From NCBI RefSeq assembly GCF_000375405.1, contig NZ_AQWS01000006.1:1-64000 (forward strand): DNA of 64,000 bases, read 5' to 3'. Positions within the stretch are counted from its first letter, which is position 1. The number at the start of each line of letters is the position of its first letter. The notes beneath the pieces were generated by a model. The model ran no database searches. It saw nothing but the letters and a program-made list of their open reading frames with translations, and was not told the DNA's origin. The DNA is from Bacteroides propionicifaciens DSM 19291 = JCM 14649 (GTDB lineage: Bacteria; Bacteroidota; Bacteroidia; Bacteroidales; Bacteroidaceae). Shown here piece after piece: positions 10,325 to 19,130 of this stretch. The translations under genes and the position numbers were made by a program.

Positions 10325-10683
10325 TGCGCAAATTTTATGATTCGTAAGATATGTTCTACTTTTAAAGTTATAAAAATATTTATAGTTCCACCCTCTTTTA
10401 GCAAGTATTATTCCCTAATCTTTGGGCGATTAACAATATTAATAGCTCCATCATCCACCTATATTATATTAGGTCCAGACAAGACATAAAAGATGTTGAG
10501 TTTCAGAGCGAAGTCTGAAATATTGTATCTTTTACTTTATAAGTAGTGTTGACTTAAACTTCAATCTTATTTTAATCGTTTGGTTTTGTAATCATATAGA
10601 AATATAACAAGATATAAAGGTGCTTGTTCTTGAGCAAAGTGATATATTGACTTCTAAAATTATTGGACTAATATTAATGATTT
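10325..10683. other. Gene-free stretch upstream of the orphan nuclease-like gene
   Basis: No ORF is supportable here on either strand. The sequence is AT-rich. It should contain the promoter of the minus-strand orphan gene, but no full consensus element was found. The possible small-RNA transcription unit starts immediately to the right. Confidence 0.4.
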
Positions 10684-10824
10684 TATATTTGACATTGGAT
10701 TATAAAAAATAAGTTTACTGAGTAGTATGTCTTATTAACCTAAACTTTATCACATTTTCTCAATTCATTTTTTCATAATGAATAAGTTTTGCCGAAGTAA
10801 TGCTATTACTTCGGCTTAATTTTT
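10684..10824 (+). ncRNA. Candidate small RNA unit (promoter plus terminator, no ORF)
   Basis: A TATATTTG element (10684-10691) matches the phylum -7 consensus, with an ATTG at a plausible -33 distance (18-nt spacer). A strong terminator follows at 10791-10824: an 11-bp perfect stem (10791-10801 with 10805-10815), a 3-nt loop and then TTAATTTTT. No ORF lies between them and no plus-strand gene precedes the terminator, so a transcript of about 125 nt is predicted. It also contains an ATTCATT/AATGAAT hairpin just before the terminator. An alternative is that the terminator is left over from a lost gene. Confidence 0.4.
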
Positions 10825-10915
10825 ATTTCATGTTATGAAACTTAATAGAACCTCTATTTGTTAATATGTTGTAATATCTTTAATCTTATTTATTGACATG
10901 AAATAATAAAATGCT

Positions 10916-11686
10916 ATGAATTTATTAATTGGCACAATTTTACTCTTTACGCTCTTTATTCTGTTTTTGCTATTGGCAATATATCTAAAGACAAAAAATC
11001 AAGGGAAACACTTGATGCAAAGAGCGAATGATATAGACGACTTTACGGTTGGACAGTTTATAATGGGGCAGCAGAATAGTTTCCTTTTGGTTTCTGATAG
11101 ATTAAGTCAACGTTTGGCCTATCTGCAAGACTCCGAAGACTATGTTTTTCCTTTTGATTCAGTTGTATCGGTTGAGTTATTTAAGAATGCAGAATTGGTG
11201 ACTGAATACTTAAGTAAAAGGATTGATACTGATGCACAGTTTGCTGATACTTATAAAAAAAGTAAGGCTAAGCAACTTCTTCCTAAGAGTTCATCAAAAG
11301 CCTCCACGAGTAAACCTACAACCATTAAAGTGAGAATTACGTTGGTCGGTCATCATCATCCTTGTATAGATATTGATTGCTTTGACTCCAAAACTCAGTT
11401 GTTTGGCGGATCACGTACGCTTGATTTAACTAACCACGAAAGTCAGCTTTATCGCCGTGGGCTCCAGACAGCTCAGCACATTGTAATGCTTATAACGAAA
11501 GTTATTGATCTTGTTGATAGTGCACAAGCTCAGAGTGGTAAAAAAACCATATCCAAAGTGACTCATTCGGGAACAGTTCCTAATCTGATAGCCGATGAAC
11601 TTGAAAAGCTATTAGCCTTAAAAAACAAAGGTGCTTTATCTGAGTCGGAATTTGAAGAGCAAAAGAAACGTCTACTTAATTCGTAA
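10916..11686 (+). CDS. Membrane-anchored SHOCT-domain protein, function unknown
   Basis: A 256-aa protein with one N-terminal transmembrane segment (about residues 3-23) followed by a soluble region that should face the cytoplasm. The last 35 residues form a SHOCT (short C-terminal) domain: a helix LIADELEKLLALKNKGAL followed by SESEFEEQKKRLL. SHOCT domains are thought to mediate oligomerisation. The middle region (about 40-200) has mixed alpha/beta character and a Ser/Lys-rich linker, and no catalytic motif is visible. It is a single gene closed by a strong terminator, convergent with the fructosamine-kinase-like gene. The ATG directly precedes the hydrophobic segment, which supports this start. 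Confidence 0.7.
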   Translation: MNLLIGTILLFTLFILFLLLAIYLKTKNQGKHLMQRANDIDDFTVGQFIMGQQNSFLLVSDRLSQRLAYLQDSEDYVFPFDSVVSVELFKNAELVTEYLSKRIDTDAQFADTYKKSKAKQLLPKSSSKASTSKPTTIKVRITLVGHHHPCIDIDCFDSKTQLFGGSRTLDLTNHESQLYRRGLQTAQHIVMLITKVIDLVDSAQAQSGKKTISKVTHSGTVPNLIADELEKLLALKNKGALSESEFEEQKKRLLNS

Positions 11687-11690
11687 ATAA

Positions 11691-11733
11691 AAATAAATGC
11701 TTGTTGAAGACTATCAACAAGCATTTATTTTTT
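11691..11733. terminator. Bidirectional terminator between convergent genes
   Basis: A perfect 17-bp stem (11691-11707 with 11714-11730) with a 6-nt loop lies between the convergent SHOCT and fructosamine-kinase-like genes. It has T-rich ends on both strands. Confidence 0.9.
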
Positions 11734-11736
11734 AAT

Positions 11737-12585
11737 TTAAGATCCTTCACTGTATTTTCTGATTAGTTGTTCAGCCTCTGATAAATAGCCACTCCCAAAA
11801 ATATTGAGGTGATTCATAATATGATAGAGTCGGTATATACCTTCTCTATGCTGCCATCCCTCTTGTAAAGGGTATTCTTTTTCATATCCTTTATAAAAAT
11901 CCGAGTCAAACCCACCAAACAATCTTGTTAAAGCAAGTTCAGCCTCTCTCTGACCATAGTATACTGCAGGGTCTATCAGAACGGCTTGATTATCTTGCGA
12001 GCAAATATAATTTCCACTCCATAAATCTCCGTGAATAAGTGTGGGAGGCTCTACGTAAGGGCGTAAAAGCTTCTCTATCTGGGTTTCAATTTTCTTAAAA
12101 CACCTCTTCATATCGTTTGATACCTTGTGATTCTTTTCGGCCATTTTATATTGATAGAGTAGCCTTTTATTATAATAAAAAGCTACCCAGTCAGTTGACT
12201 CTTCTTTGCTAGGTACATTTAACTGAGGATTAACCCCGATATAGTTATTTTCCTTGAAACCATACGAAGGGCCTGTAGTTTGGTGTAGCTTGGCTAAGCT
12301 TCTCCCAAATCTAGAGTGAAAGTTTTTCTTCTGAACTGCGGGTTCAATATATTCCGTAAGAATGAAGTCGTGTTGAGCTAAAATTCCTCTACAAACATTA
12401 ATAGTATTTGTTTTATATAGCTCTTTGAGCCCAGTTAATTCACAAGAATATATATCTGAAGGAAACCCACTCTTTAAAAAATAACTTTTCCCTGAGGAGG
12501 TTTGAATTTTTCCATTAGTTGTAAATACGACGATTTCTTCATCTAAAATAGTTTTGATCCTAGCTTTAAGTTCTAAATCATTCAT
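11737..12585 (-). CDS. Fructosamine kinase family protein
   Basis: ATP-dependent kinase of the fructosamine/ketosamine-3-kinase family, which has a protein-kinase-like fold. Known members phosphorylate sugar-derived ketoamines on glycated proteins and so promote deglycation. The catalytic loop HGDLWSGN is at residues 185-192 and is followed by the metal-binding IDPAVYYG motif that typifies the family. A nucleotide-binding Lys lies in the N-terminal lobe (YFLKSGF region). The length of 282 aa is typical. It is a monocistronic cytoplasmic enzyme. The protein substrate or small-molecule target cannot be read from sequence. Choline/aminoglycoside kinases share the fold, but the DPAVYYG motif favours fructosamine kinase. 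Confidence 0.87.
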   Translation of the reverse strand: MNDLELKARIKTILDEEIVVFTTNGKIQTSSGKSYFLKSGFPSDIYSCELTGLKELYKTNTINVCRGILAQHDFILTEYIEPAVQKKNFHSRFGRSLAKLHQTTGPSYGFKENNYIGVNPQLNVPSKEESTDWVAFYYNKRLLYQYKMAEKNHKVSNDMKRCFKKIETQIEKLLRPYVEPPTLIHGDLWSGNYICSQDNQAVLIDPAVYYGQREAELALTRLFGGFDSDFYKGYEKEYPLQEGWQHREGIYRLYHIMNHLNIFGSGYLSEAEQLIRKYSEGS

Positions 12586-12658
12586 AATTCGATTTTTGTA
12601 TTATTTTAAAAATAAAGATATAGTAGCAGACTAGTTCATAAAAAACACTATTTTATAG

Positions 12659-12690
12659 TTTGATAGGCCTGCCTAATATTTTTATATTTG
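12659..12690 (+). promoter_or_regulatory. Promoter with about 300-nt leader before the mannitol dehydrogenase-family gene
   Basis: TTTG (12659-12662), a 20-nt spacer and TATATTTG (12683-12690) form a full consensus promoter. The next plus-strand ORF begins only at 13003, so transcripts from here would carry a leader of roughly 300 nt. No other strong element was found in the leader, whose function is unknown. Upstream, AGTTCATAAAA (12633-12643) matches the carbohydrate operator word at 9 of 11 positions, which may be chance. Confidence 0.6.
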
Positions 12691-13002
12691 GGTATTTCAC
12701 TCTCTAATATGCCTTTATACGTGGTGCATTGACGAGTTTTAAAGCTTAAAAAAAGTATATATGAGTTTGGAAAAAGAGGATCTTTGACGACTGTACTGTT
12801 AGTGTGTTACAAAAGCTTTACAAAACAACTGTTTTTTCAAAATATAGTCTTGTAGGCTTGTGTGAAATATTTTTATCAGTTCAACGGAATTCGATTTTTA
12901 CTTGCAAAGATTAATGATTGTACAGTTTAAATAGTTACCTGTGTTCTAAACTTACCGATAGGTGTGTGTTAAAACATAAATTAATACCAAAATCTTAAAC
13001 AT

Positions 13003-14445
13003 ATGAAAGAATCAAAAGTTAAAGAAATTTCGTATGATCGTTCCAGGATCAAGGCTGGAATAGTTCACATCGGTGTGGGTAATTTTCATCGTGCTCATCA
13101 AGAATACTATACACATTTACTGCTAAGTGACGCAGATCAACAAGGGTGGGGTGTTTGCGGTATTGGATTACGGCCTACCGACAAACCTCTTCATGAGGCA
13201 TTGAAGGAGCAAGACTGCAAATATAGCTTGACTATTTGTGATAGAGACGGTTCGCGTCAAGTACTTTGGATTGGATCTTTGCTCGACTTTGTATTGGGGA
13301 TGGACAATCCAGAGTTAGCAATAGATAAAATTGCTGACCCCTTGACAAAAATTGTAACTCTTACCATTACGGAGGGAGGCTATAATCTTGACCCCGAGTC
13401 GGGAGAGTTTAGGGTTGATGATGAATTAATCAAGAATGATCTTAAAGATCCAAAATCGCCAAAGACAGCTTTTGGTTTTGTAGCAGAAGCCTTGCGTAAA
13501 CGTATGAAAAATGGAGTAGGTGGACTTACAATTTTAAGTTGTGATAATTTACAACACAACGGGACTACTGCTGAGAAGGCTTTTCGAAGCTTCTTCAAAC
13601 TTCAAGATAAAGAGTTGTCCAGATGGGCAGAAAAGAATGTCAGTTTCCCCAATTCGATGGTTGATCGTATTACTCCTTCTGTCTCTCAAGAGGATATTGC
13701 TCGATTAAATAAAGAAAATGGCTTAGAAGATTTAGCTCCAGTCTATTGTGAGGATTTTACTCAGTGGGTTGTAGAAGATGATTTTGTTGCAGGTAGACCT
13801 TCCTGGGAACGTGTAGGAGTAAAGCTAACTAAAGATGTAGCTCCATACGAAAACATGAAGTTAAGTCTTCTAAATGCATCACATACCATGTTGTCTTACC
13901 CCGCATTTCTTATGGGGTATCGCAAGGTTGACCAAGCAATAAAAGATCCTGAGGTTGCTAAATATATTCAAGACTTTATGGATATTGACGTTACACCTTA
14001 TGTCCCAACTCCAGAAGGTGAAAACTTGGATGAGTATAAGAAGACATTAATGGAGCGCTTCTCTAATTCAAGTGTCGGAGATCAACTGGCTCGTATTTGC
14101 TATGATGGAATATCCAAGATTCCAGTATATATTGTACCAAATCTAATAAAGATGATTAAGGACGGTCATAATATTGATCGATTGGCTTTCTTCGTTGCGG
14201 TCTATCGTTATTACCTGAAATATCAAAAAGACGATGAAGGTAATAAATTTGAAATTAATGAACCCTGGTTATCTGACGTGGATAAGAAGAAAATTGCGAG
14301 TTCGAATGCTGAGGATTTCTTAGATATTACTCCTCTGAACTCTGCCAAGCTTAAGGGGGCAGATACATTTATTTTAAGCTACATGTCATCTGTTAAGAGT
14401 CTTGAAGAAAAAGGTGTACGTGAGACTTTAATCAAAATAGCATAA
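13003..14445 (+). CDS. Mannitol dehydrogenase-family oxidoreductase
   Basis: NAD(P)-dependent polyol/uronate dehydrogenase of the long-chain mannitol dehydrogenase family, which includes mannitol 2-dehydrogenase, fructuronate reductase and tagaturonate reductase. The N-terminal Rossmann region shows HIGVGNFHRAH (residues about 22-32). The catalytic signature is Lys286-x4-Asn291-x2-His294 in MKLSLLNASH, matching the Lys/Asn/His site of mannitol 2-dehydrogenase. The length of 480 aa is normal. Substrate cannot be fixed from sequence. Nearby mannosidase and kinase genes suggest a link to mannose, fructose or mannitol flow, but this gene is convergent with the mannosidase gene and has its own promoter. 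Confidence 0.85.
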   Translation: MKESKVKEISYDRSRIKAGIVHIGVGNFHRAHQEYYTHLLLSDADQQGWGVCGIGLRPTDKPLHEALKEQDCKYSLTICDRDGSRQVLWIGSLLDFVLGMDNPELAIDKIADPLTKIVTLTITEGGYNLDPESGEFRVDDELIKNDLKDPKSPKTAFGFVAEALRKRMKNGVGGLTILSCDNLQHNGTTAEKAFRSFFKLQDKELSRWAEKNVSFPNSMVDRITPSVSQEDIARLNKENGLEDLAPVYCEDFTQWVVEDDFVAGRPSWERVGVKLTKDVAPYENMKLSLLNASHTMLSYPAFLMGYRKVDQAIKDPEVAKYIQDFMDIDVTPYVPTPEGENLDEYKKTLMERFSNSSVGDQLARICYDGISKIPVYIVPNLIKMIKDGHNIDRLAFFVAVYRYYLKYQKDDEGNKFEINEPWLSDVDKKKIASSNAEDFLDITPLNSAKLKGADTFILSYMSSVKSLEEKGVRETLIKIA

Positions 14446-14479
14446 TAATGATCTCTTATTAGATACGTTATAATACATA

Positions 14480-14522
14480 AATACCCTCTCATTTGCTCGA
14501 AAGCTAGATGAGGGGGTATTCT
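14480..14522. terminator. Bidirectional terminator between the dehydrogenase and mannosidase genes
   Basis: A 13-bp stem (14480-14492 with 14508-14520) with one G-T pair lies between two convergent genes and has a moderately T-rich flank. Confidence 0.85.
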
Positions 14523-14549
14523 GTTAGTTGGCATCAAGTCCGTTAAAGA

Positions 14550-17500
14550 CTAGAAGTAAAGCTTTATGAACTTACCTTCATAAGGTTTGATGTTGATACT
14601 TTTCTCAATTTTGTCGGTCAAGGGTTTACCAAACGGATCACACGCCGAAAGTTTAATATCCGAAACATAATCAGAACTTACAGTAAAATTGGTCTCTTTT
14701 CCGGTAATCTCACGAATATGGAGTACTACTGCATTTGCATCTGTAGTTGGCTTCATACTGATTAACAATAGATTTTCAGCACTAAAATTGAGCATTGAAC
14801 CGTCCTTTAGTTTACCTTCTTTTTGGACACCACTTGGGATTACACGATTTGGTAGTGGTAAACGTGTACCCCAGCCAAATTTATTAGCCAATTCGTCCGA
14901 ATTATCTTTAGATGAAGTTAGCTGATAAGTCCACTCAAATTCGCCATGTTGATCTGCATTAAAGTTGGTCACCCAATAGTTGTTCATTGGCCAAGTAAAG
15001 ATATGATTAGTCTCGGGCGTTGCTCCAGCCTTAAATCTCCCTAAGTTGATGTTTCCAAACTGCATTAAAGGGATTTCCTTACTAGCAATTAATATTTGGG
15101 CATCTTTGTTTCGAACCGAAGCAAAGCTTTGAACTGTATTCCAGTCGTTGGCTGAGCCTGGTAATTGATCAACTCCAGCCTGAATAGATCCACCCGCAAC
15201 ATCAAAGAATATTTTACCGTCAGTAAGTTCGAATGGGAAGGATACATATACTGCTTCAGGGTCAGTTACTAGTTTTTTGTTGAGCAAGTAGGTTAAGTTA
15301 ATCTGCTTAGCTGTTTTAAAGACTTGCAACTCAACAGTGAAATTGTCTTCACCCATTCCTGCTGGGGTGGTACCAATAAACTTATAGGTATCCCAGATAT
15401 CTCCTTCTTGAAAGCTTGCAAAACGAACGTTGGTTGGAGAATAGTGTTTGAAGTTACCTGGCTTAAATTGGTCTAAAGCTCCTCTAACATCGTCGGTTTC
15501 GTAAATTAGCTCGCCCATTTTCCATTCGGGTTGATCAGATAGTAAATTTTGACCAAGCTCTTTGTCATACCATTTGGTTATGGTTCCACTTTTAGTATCT
15601 ACCTCAATTGAGTACCACTGATTTTCGATTGAACCAGAAAACTCATAAGTAGCACTCTTGCTATTGGGTGATTTCTTAGAATGCTCAATGGTGTAATACA
15701 TAGAACCCAGTGGTGCAATGTCATCTACCCAAATATCCCAATAGCTAGCATCAGCATAGGAGCGAACGATCTGTTTTTTCACCTCTTTACCGTTGTGATC
15801 ACGGATGATTGTTTCTTGATTAATTGGCAAAACCTCATGATCAGCATAGATGGTGGTGACTCCACTATGATGCCAAGACATGGGGTTAAATACTATAATA
15901 GAAGCATTGTCTTTTTGGCGAGGCACATACGACTGCATTAGTCCCAGTGCTGTTTCGCCAATAGGTCGTGTTCGACGATAAGACTCCCAAGCATAAGCTC
16001 CCTTATGTGAGCGTTGTTGCATGGTCTCCTTATTAAATGGTTCTCTTACACTGGCGTGGAACCCAAAGGTGTGCTCACCATAAAACAAAAGAGCTTTATT
16101 TGCTTCAGCAATTTCATTATCTAGAGTAGGGGATAATTTAGCACCTAAGATTTTCGCTAGTGATAACATTACTTCATTCGAAATGATATCCGATTGGGCA
16201 TATCTATAGAAAGCCACTTCACGAGCTGCCGAACCAAAACCATCAGTCCACCAATCTGGCCAAGCTACACAGTAGGTGTCTAGTTCGTTTGCATAGTTTT
16301 TTTCAATCTCTTCCATAAACTCCGATGCTATAGGAATTCTTAGTTTTGGATATTCGTACTTCTCATTCCACATCTTAACAATTTCACTGCCAGCTATTGA
16401 GGGAGGTGAATTGTCGGTGAAATAGCCCGAATATTGAGCCGATGCAATGTCGTGAGGATAGTTCTTAGCGGCTAAATCCTCAAGATATTTTAGCATGCGT
16501 TTCTCAAAGTTTTCGAAGTTTCCTTTTTCTATTTGCAAAAAGTTACCATGGTTATAATGCTCTGCTCTATAGGCTAACATCTTTTTGCCCGATGGAGATT
16601 CCCACCAAAATGCTGTAGGGATATCAAAACTAATGAGAGCTTTGTGCCCGTGCGTACCCATTATGAGGTATTTGATACCCAAATCAGGGAGGGTTTCAGC
16701 AAAGTTCCAGCCAACACCATTTACGTCATTTTGCATGGCGGTTTGTACCTTAATATCCTCCTGTTTAAATACTTCAAGAGGGTACAATGAATTGGTTAAA
16801 TCGTTTTCAGAAGGCAATTCGTCGAAGTTGAAATACATAGCTGTTGCTTCAATACGGCCTTCCTTAATTCTACGTTTTAATCTCTCAACTTGTTCTTTAG
16901 GGCGAGTTCTTAGGTACTCGCTAACCGACCAAGAGGTCTCTAGTGTAAATCTAAACTTAGCATCTTCAGGATAATCATCGGTTTGATCACAATAGTCGAG
17001 TGCATAATCGATAAAACGCATATGCTCCGAAAGGATTTCATGTTGTGGACGAGTGTAGCCTATGTCGGTATGCGTATGCTGTACAAAGTTGACTTTCCAA
17101 TTTCTGTACGGACTAAAATTAACTGTGGTCTTGACCTTGGCTCCGTTATTGGCTATAGATAAAGGATAAGAAGCTTTTTTATTTATAGGGTCGATTGCTA
17201 ATTGATAGTGGTTTATACCAAATTTAGCAGGCTCAGTGATACTTATATTATTAAAATCAAGCCTGACTTTGCCTGGTTTGTCAAAATGAGAATATGTGAT
17301 TTGAATAATTTGTTTTTTGCTGTGTTTTAGAACTGTTTGAGTTGCTAGTGCTTCAACACTATCTTGTATAGGTGTCTTGAAGACCATCAACCAATCATTC
17401 TTATCGGATTTATCACTTGAGATTTTAAAAGTTACAGGTTTGTCAGCTTCTAAGTATTTACTAGGTATAGTAAGAAATGCATAGCCAAAGAGGTCGTCTC

Positions 17501-17915
17501 TAGCATCTTTATAATATTGTTCGAACTCAAAACTACTCTCTTTAATGCCTTTAACAACCCATTGGTTGTTGGAGGTGAGATTGAAGGTAATAAGCTTGTC
17601 TCCATTTAGAAATAAATGGTAGTCTGCCGATTGGGTACCAGGTTTGATTCTTGTAACTCCAAGCGTAAAAACAAATGTTGTTAGTCCCTTAGTGGAGCTT
17701 ATGACTTGAGATTCCCACTCAATGGGTTTGCTCTCAGGGATAGTTCGATTAATCAGTGCCTCGTTGGCAGTGGGTACATGTGATTCATAAGAGATTCTTG
17801 TCCCCGAGAGTTCTTTCTCGTAACCTTGAACCAATTGACCACTCTTTTGTGGGAAAGCCCACGTAGGTGGAGCCATGATTGTTAAGATTAACAGTAATAG
17901 GATTCTGTTTTTCAT
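14550..17915 (-). CDS. Secreted GH38 alpha-mannosidase
   Basis: Exo-acting retaining zinc alpha-mannosidase of glycoside hydrolase family 38, predicted periplasmic. The signal peptide is residues 1-20 (cleavage after TWA). An N-terminal beta-rich accessory region runs to about 270. The catalytic domain begins with HTHTDIGY, where His282 and Asp284 match the H-x-D zinc ligands. QNDVNGVGW provides the nucleophile Asp397. The C-terminal half (about 690-1121) is the beta-sandwich region of GH38 enzymes. At 1121 aa it is within the range of large bacterial GH38 proteins. No SusC/SusD pair is adjacent. A TATATTTG promoter with an overlapping operator word shared with the ROK operon lies upstream, which suggests control by the neighbouring GntR protein. 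Confidence 0.9.
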   Translation of the reverse strand: MKNRILLLLILTIMAPPTWAFPQKSGQLVQGYEKELSGTRISYESHVPTANEALINRTIPESKPIEWESQVISSTKGLTTFVFTLGVTRIKPGTQSADYHLFLNGDKLITFNLTSNNQWVVKGIKESSFEFEQYYKDARDDLFGYAFLTIPSKYLEADKPVTFKISSDKSDKNDWLMVFKTPIQDSVEALATQTVLKHSKKQIIQITYSHFDKPGKVRLDFNNISITEPAKFGINHYQLAIDPINKKASYPLSIANNGAKVKTTVNFSPYRNWKVNFVQHTHTDIGYTRPQHEILSEHMRFIDYALDYCDQTDDYPEDAKFRFTLETSWSVSEYLRTRPKEQVERLKRRIKEGRIEATAMYFNFDELPSENDLTNSLYPLEVFKQEDIKVQTAMQNDVNGVGWNFAETLPDLGIKYLIMGTHGHKALISFDIPTAFWWESPSGKKMLAYRAEHYNHGNFLQIEKGNFENFEKRMLKYLEDLAAKNYPHDIASAQYSGYFTDNSPPSIAGSEIVKMWNEKYEYPKLRIPIASEFMEEIEKNYANELDTYCVAWPDWWTDGFGSAAREVAFYRYAQSDIISNEVMLSLAKILGAKLSPTLDNEIAEANKALLFYGEHTFGFHASVREPFNKETMQQRSHKGAYAWESYRRTRPIGETALGLMQSYVPRQKDNASIIVFNPMSWHHSGVTTIYADHEVLPINQETIIRDHNGKEVKKQIVRSYADASYWDIWVDDIAPLGSMYYTIEHSKKSPNSKSATYEFSGSIENQWYSIEVDTKSGTITKWYDKELGQNLLSDQPEWKMGELIYETDDVRGALDQFKPGNFKHYSPTNVRFASFQEGDIWDTYKFIGTTPAGMGEDNFTVELQVFKTAKQINLTYLLNKKLVTDPEAVYVSFPFELTDGKIFFDVAGGSIQAGVDQLPGSANDWNTVQSFASVRNKDAQILIASKEIPLMQFGNINLGRFKAGATPETNHIFTWPMNNYWVTNFNADQHGEFEWTYQLTSSKDNSDELANKFGWGTRLPLPNRVIPSGVQKEGKLKDGSMLNFSAENLLLISMKPTTDANAVVLHIREITGKETNFTVSSDYVSDIKLSACDPFGKPLTDKIEKSINIKPYEGKFIKLYF

Positions 17916-17962
17916 AAGTCTGGTTTTATTTAAATATAAAGCTAACTCTTAGTATTGAAGAT

Positions 17963-18001
17963 TGTTCATACAAATATAGCTATAAGCAGCACTTATACAA
18001 T
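17963..18001 (-). promoter_or_regulatory. GH38 promoter with candidate GntR operator
   Basis: On the minus strand TATATTTG (plus 17971-17978) sits 19 nt from an ATTG (plus 17998-18001), forming a promoter. The word TGTTCATACAA (17963-17973) overlaps the downstream end of the -7 element. It is a near-palindrome (TTGT-n4-ACAA), and the identical 11-mer lies at 19018-19028 in the ROK promoter. Confidence 0.6.
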
Positions 18002-18109
18002 TGAAAGAAGATTAATTTAAAAGGATTTAGATATGATGGATAGATCAGCTTTTTGGATTGGTTTGAGCAAGATTTTGAGGTGTATTTTGCGTGTAGCTCT
18101 TAAGTGATG

Positions 18110-18142
18110 CGACTAGGTCGTTTAGGTAAAACCACCTAGTCG
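18110..18142. repeat. Inverted repeat of unknown role downstream of the GntR gene
   Basis: A perfect 9-bp inverted repeat CGACTAGGT / ACCTAGTCG (18110-18118 and 18134-18142) encloses a 15-nt loop that contains GGT and ACC. It lies about 40 nt past the GntR stop but lacks a T run on the minus strand, so it is a poor rho-independent terminator. It is followed by TATGAGT and GACGTAGTT, words seen in other gene-free regions here. Confidence 0.45.
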
Positions 18143-18183
18143 TATGAGTGTAGTGACGTAGTTGTTTTTAGAAGTTTAATTAT

Positions 18184-18915
18184 TCAAATATTTCTACTAG
18201 CCTCTATAGTGTATGTAAAGCTATCTGCTCGATAATAGCCGATATTGTATTCTATAGGATTATTATTGATATCGTACACATATCTTTTACGAATTAAAAT
18301 TGGGTCTGAAGCACTAATATTAAGTTTCTTAGCAATTTCATCTCCAGCGATACGTGCAGATATTTCTTCTTTAGAAGTCTTAACTACAACTTTATACTTT
18401 TTCTCTAATATATTATATAGGGGTTGATTAAAGCTTTCATCGCTTGTAAGCCCAATGCGAGGATTGAAATAAGATATAAAATAGACAAATGGATATTCTT
18501 GATTGCCTCTAACGCGTTCGAGCACAACACATTGTTCAGTGCTCTGATTGTCAAGATTAAAGAAGCTTTGCGTGTGGAGGCTCGGCAGTTCATATCGAAC
18601 GTGAAGCTCATAATTCTTAACCTCAATGCCCAGCATTTGCATCTCCTGAGAGAAACTTTGCCAGTTATTAATCCCGCCAATTATACCTTTACGTACTACT
18701 TTAGTACCATATCCAGGCTTACGAAGCAATAACCCCTCGGACACTAGTGTATTTATTGCTTGTCGAAGTGTATTACGTGATATGTCCATCTGTTGAGAAA
18801 GCTCAAGTTCTGCGGGAAGCAGTTTTCCGTTTTTATATTCCTCTTGTTCTATGAGTTGTCTTAGATAGTGTTCTGCTTGTTTATGAAGTGGCATCTTGCT
18901 GTCCTTATCAATCAT
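18184..18915 (-). CDS. GntR/HutC-family transcriptional regulator (UTRA domain)
   Basis: DNA-binding regulator with an N-terminal winged helix-turn-helix (residues about 8-75, with LPAELELSQQMDISRNTLRQAINTL split over the recognition helix) and a C-terminal UTRA ligand-binding domain (about 90-240). UTRA regulators normally sense sugars, sugar phosphates or related small molecules and mostly repress. At 243 aa the size is typical. The gene is divergent from the ROK/glycosidase operon and tandem to the GH38 gene. The shared TGTTCATACAA word in both of those promoters is the best candidate operator. The effector is unknown. A sugar or sugar phosphate produced by the nearby enzymes would fit. 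Confidence 0.88.
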   Translation of the reverse strand: MIDKDSKMPLHKQAEHYLRQLIEQEEYKNGKLLPAELELSQQMDISRNTLRQAINTLVSEGLLLRKPGYGTKVVRKGIIGGINNWQSFSQEMQMLGIEVKNYELHVRYELPSLHTQSFFNLDNQSTEQCVVLERVRGNQEYPFVYFISYFNPRIGLTSDESFNQPLYNILEKKYKVVVKTSKEEISARIAGDEIAKKLNISASDPILIRKRYVYDINNNPIEYNIGYYRADSFTYTIEASRNI

Positions 18916-18970
18916 AAGTATCTCAAATTTAAATTATATATATAATTTGAATATCAAAAAATAGTATTAA

Positions 18971-19028
18971 ATTGTTTATGCAGTAAATGTAATGTTTATA
19001 TTTGTGAGTGTCTTAAATGTTCATACAA
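18971..19028 (+). promoter_or_regulatory. ROK operon promoter and candidate GntR operator
   Basis: TATATTTG (18997-19004) is a consensus -7 element with ATTG (18971-18974) upstream at a slightly long spacing (22 nt). TGTTCATACAA (19018-19028) lies just downstream of the predicted start, where a bound repressor would block transcription. It runs directly into a 12-nt palindrome, CAATTTAAATTG (19026-19037). The 11-mer is identical to the one at the GH38 promoter. Confidence 0.6.
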
Positions 19029-19130
19029 TTTAAATTGAATAGAATGATACGATCAAGTTATAGCCATTGACACTTATCTTGGTGTTTCCTAGATTTACCT
19101 CTTGTTATTACCTATTAATCTGAATAACCT

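Noticed and set aside
13003-14445. Naming the dehydrogenase uxuB (fructuronate reductase)
   Set aside because: The shared family motifs do not separate mannitol, fructuronate and tagaturonate enzymes, and no uronate isomerase or dehydratase is adjacent.
18110-18142. The inverted repeat as a rho-independent terminator of the GntR gene
   Set aside because: No T run follows on the minus strand and the loop is 15 nt long, so it is listed only as an inverted repeat.
18424-18732. A 102-codon plus-strand frame opposite the GntR gene
   Set aside because: It lies entirely inside the well-supported GntR/UTRA gene and has no features of its own.
18931-18948. An 18-nt perfect A/T palindrome upstream of the GntR gene
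   Set aside because: The sequence is purely A and T (mostly alternating), so symmetry is expected by chance. The TGTTCATACAA word is a better operator candidate.
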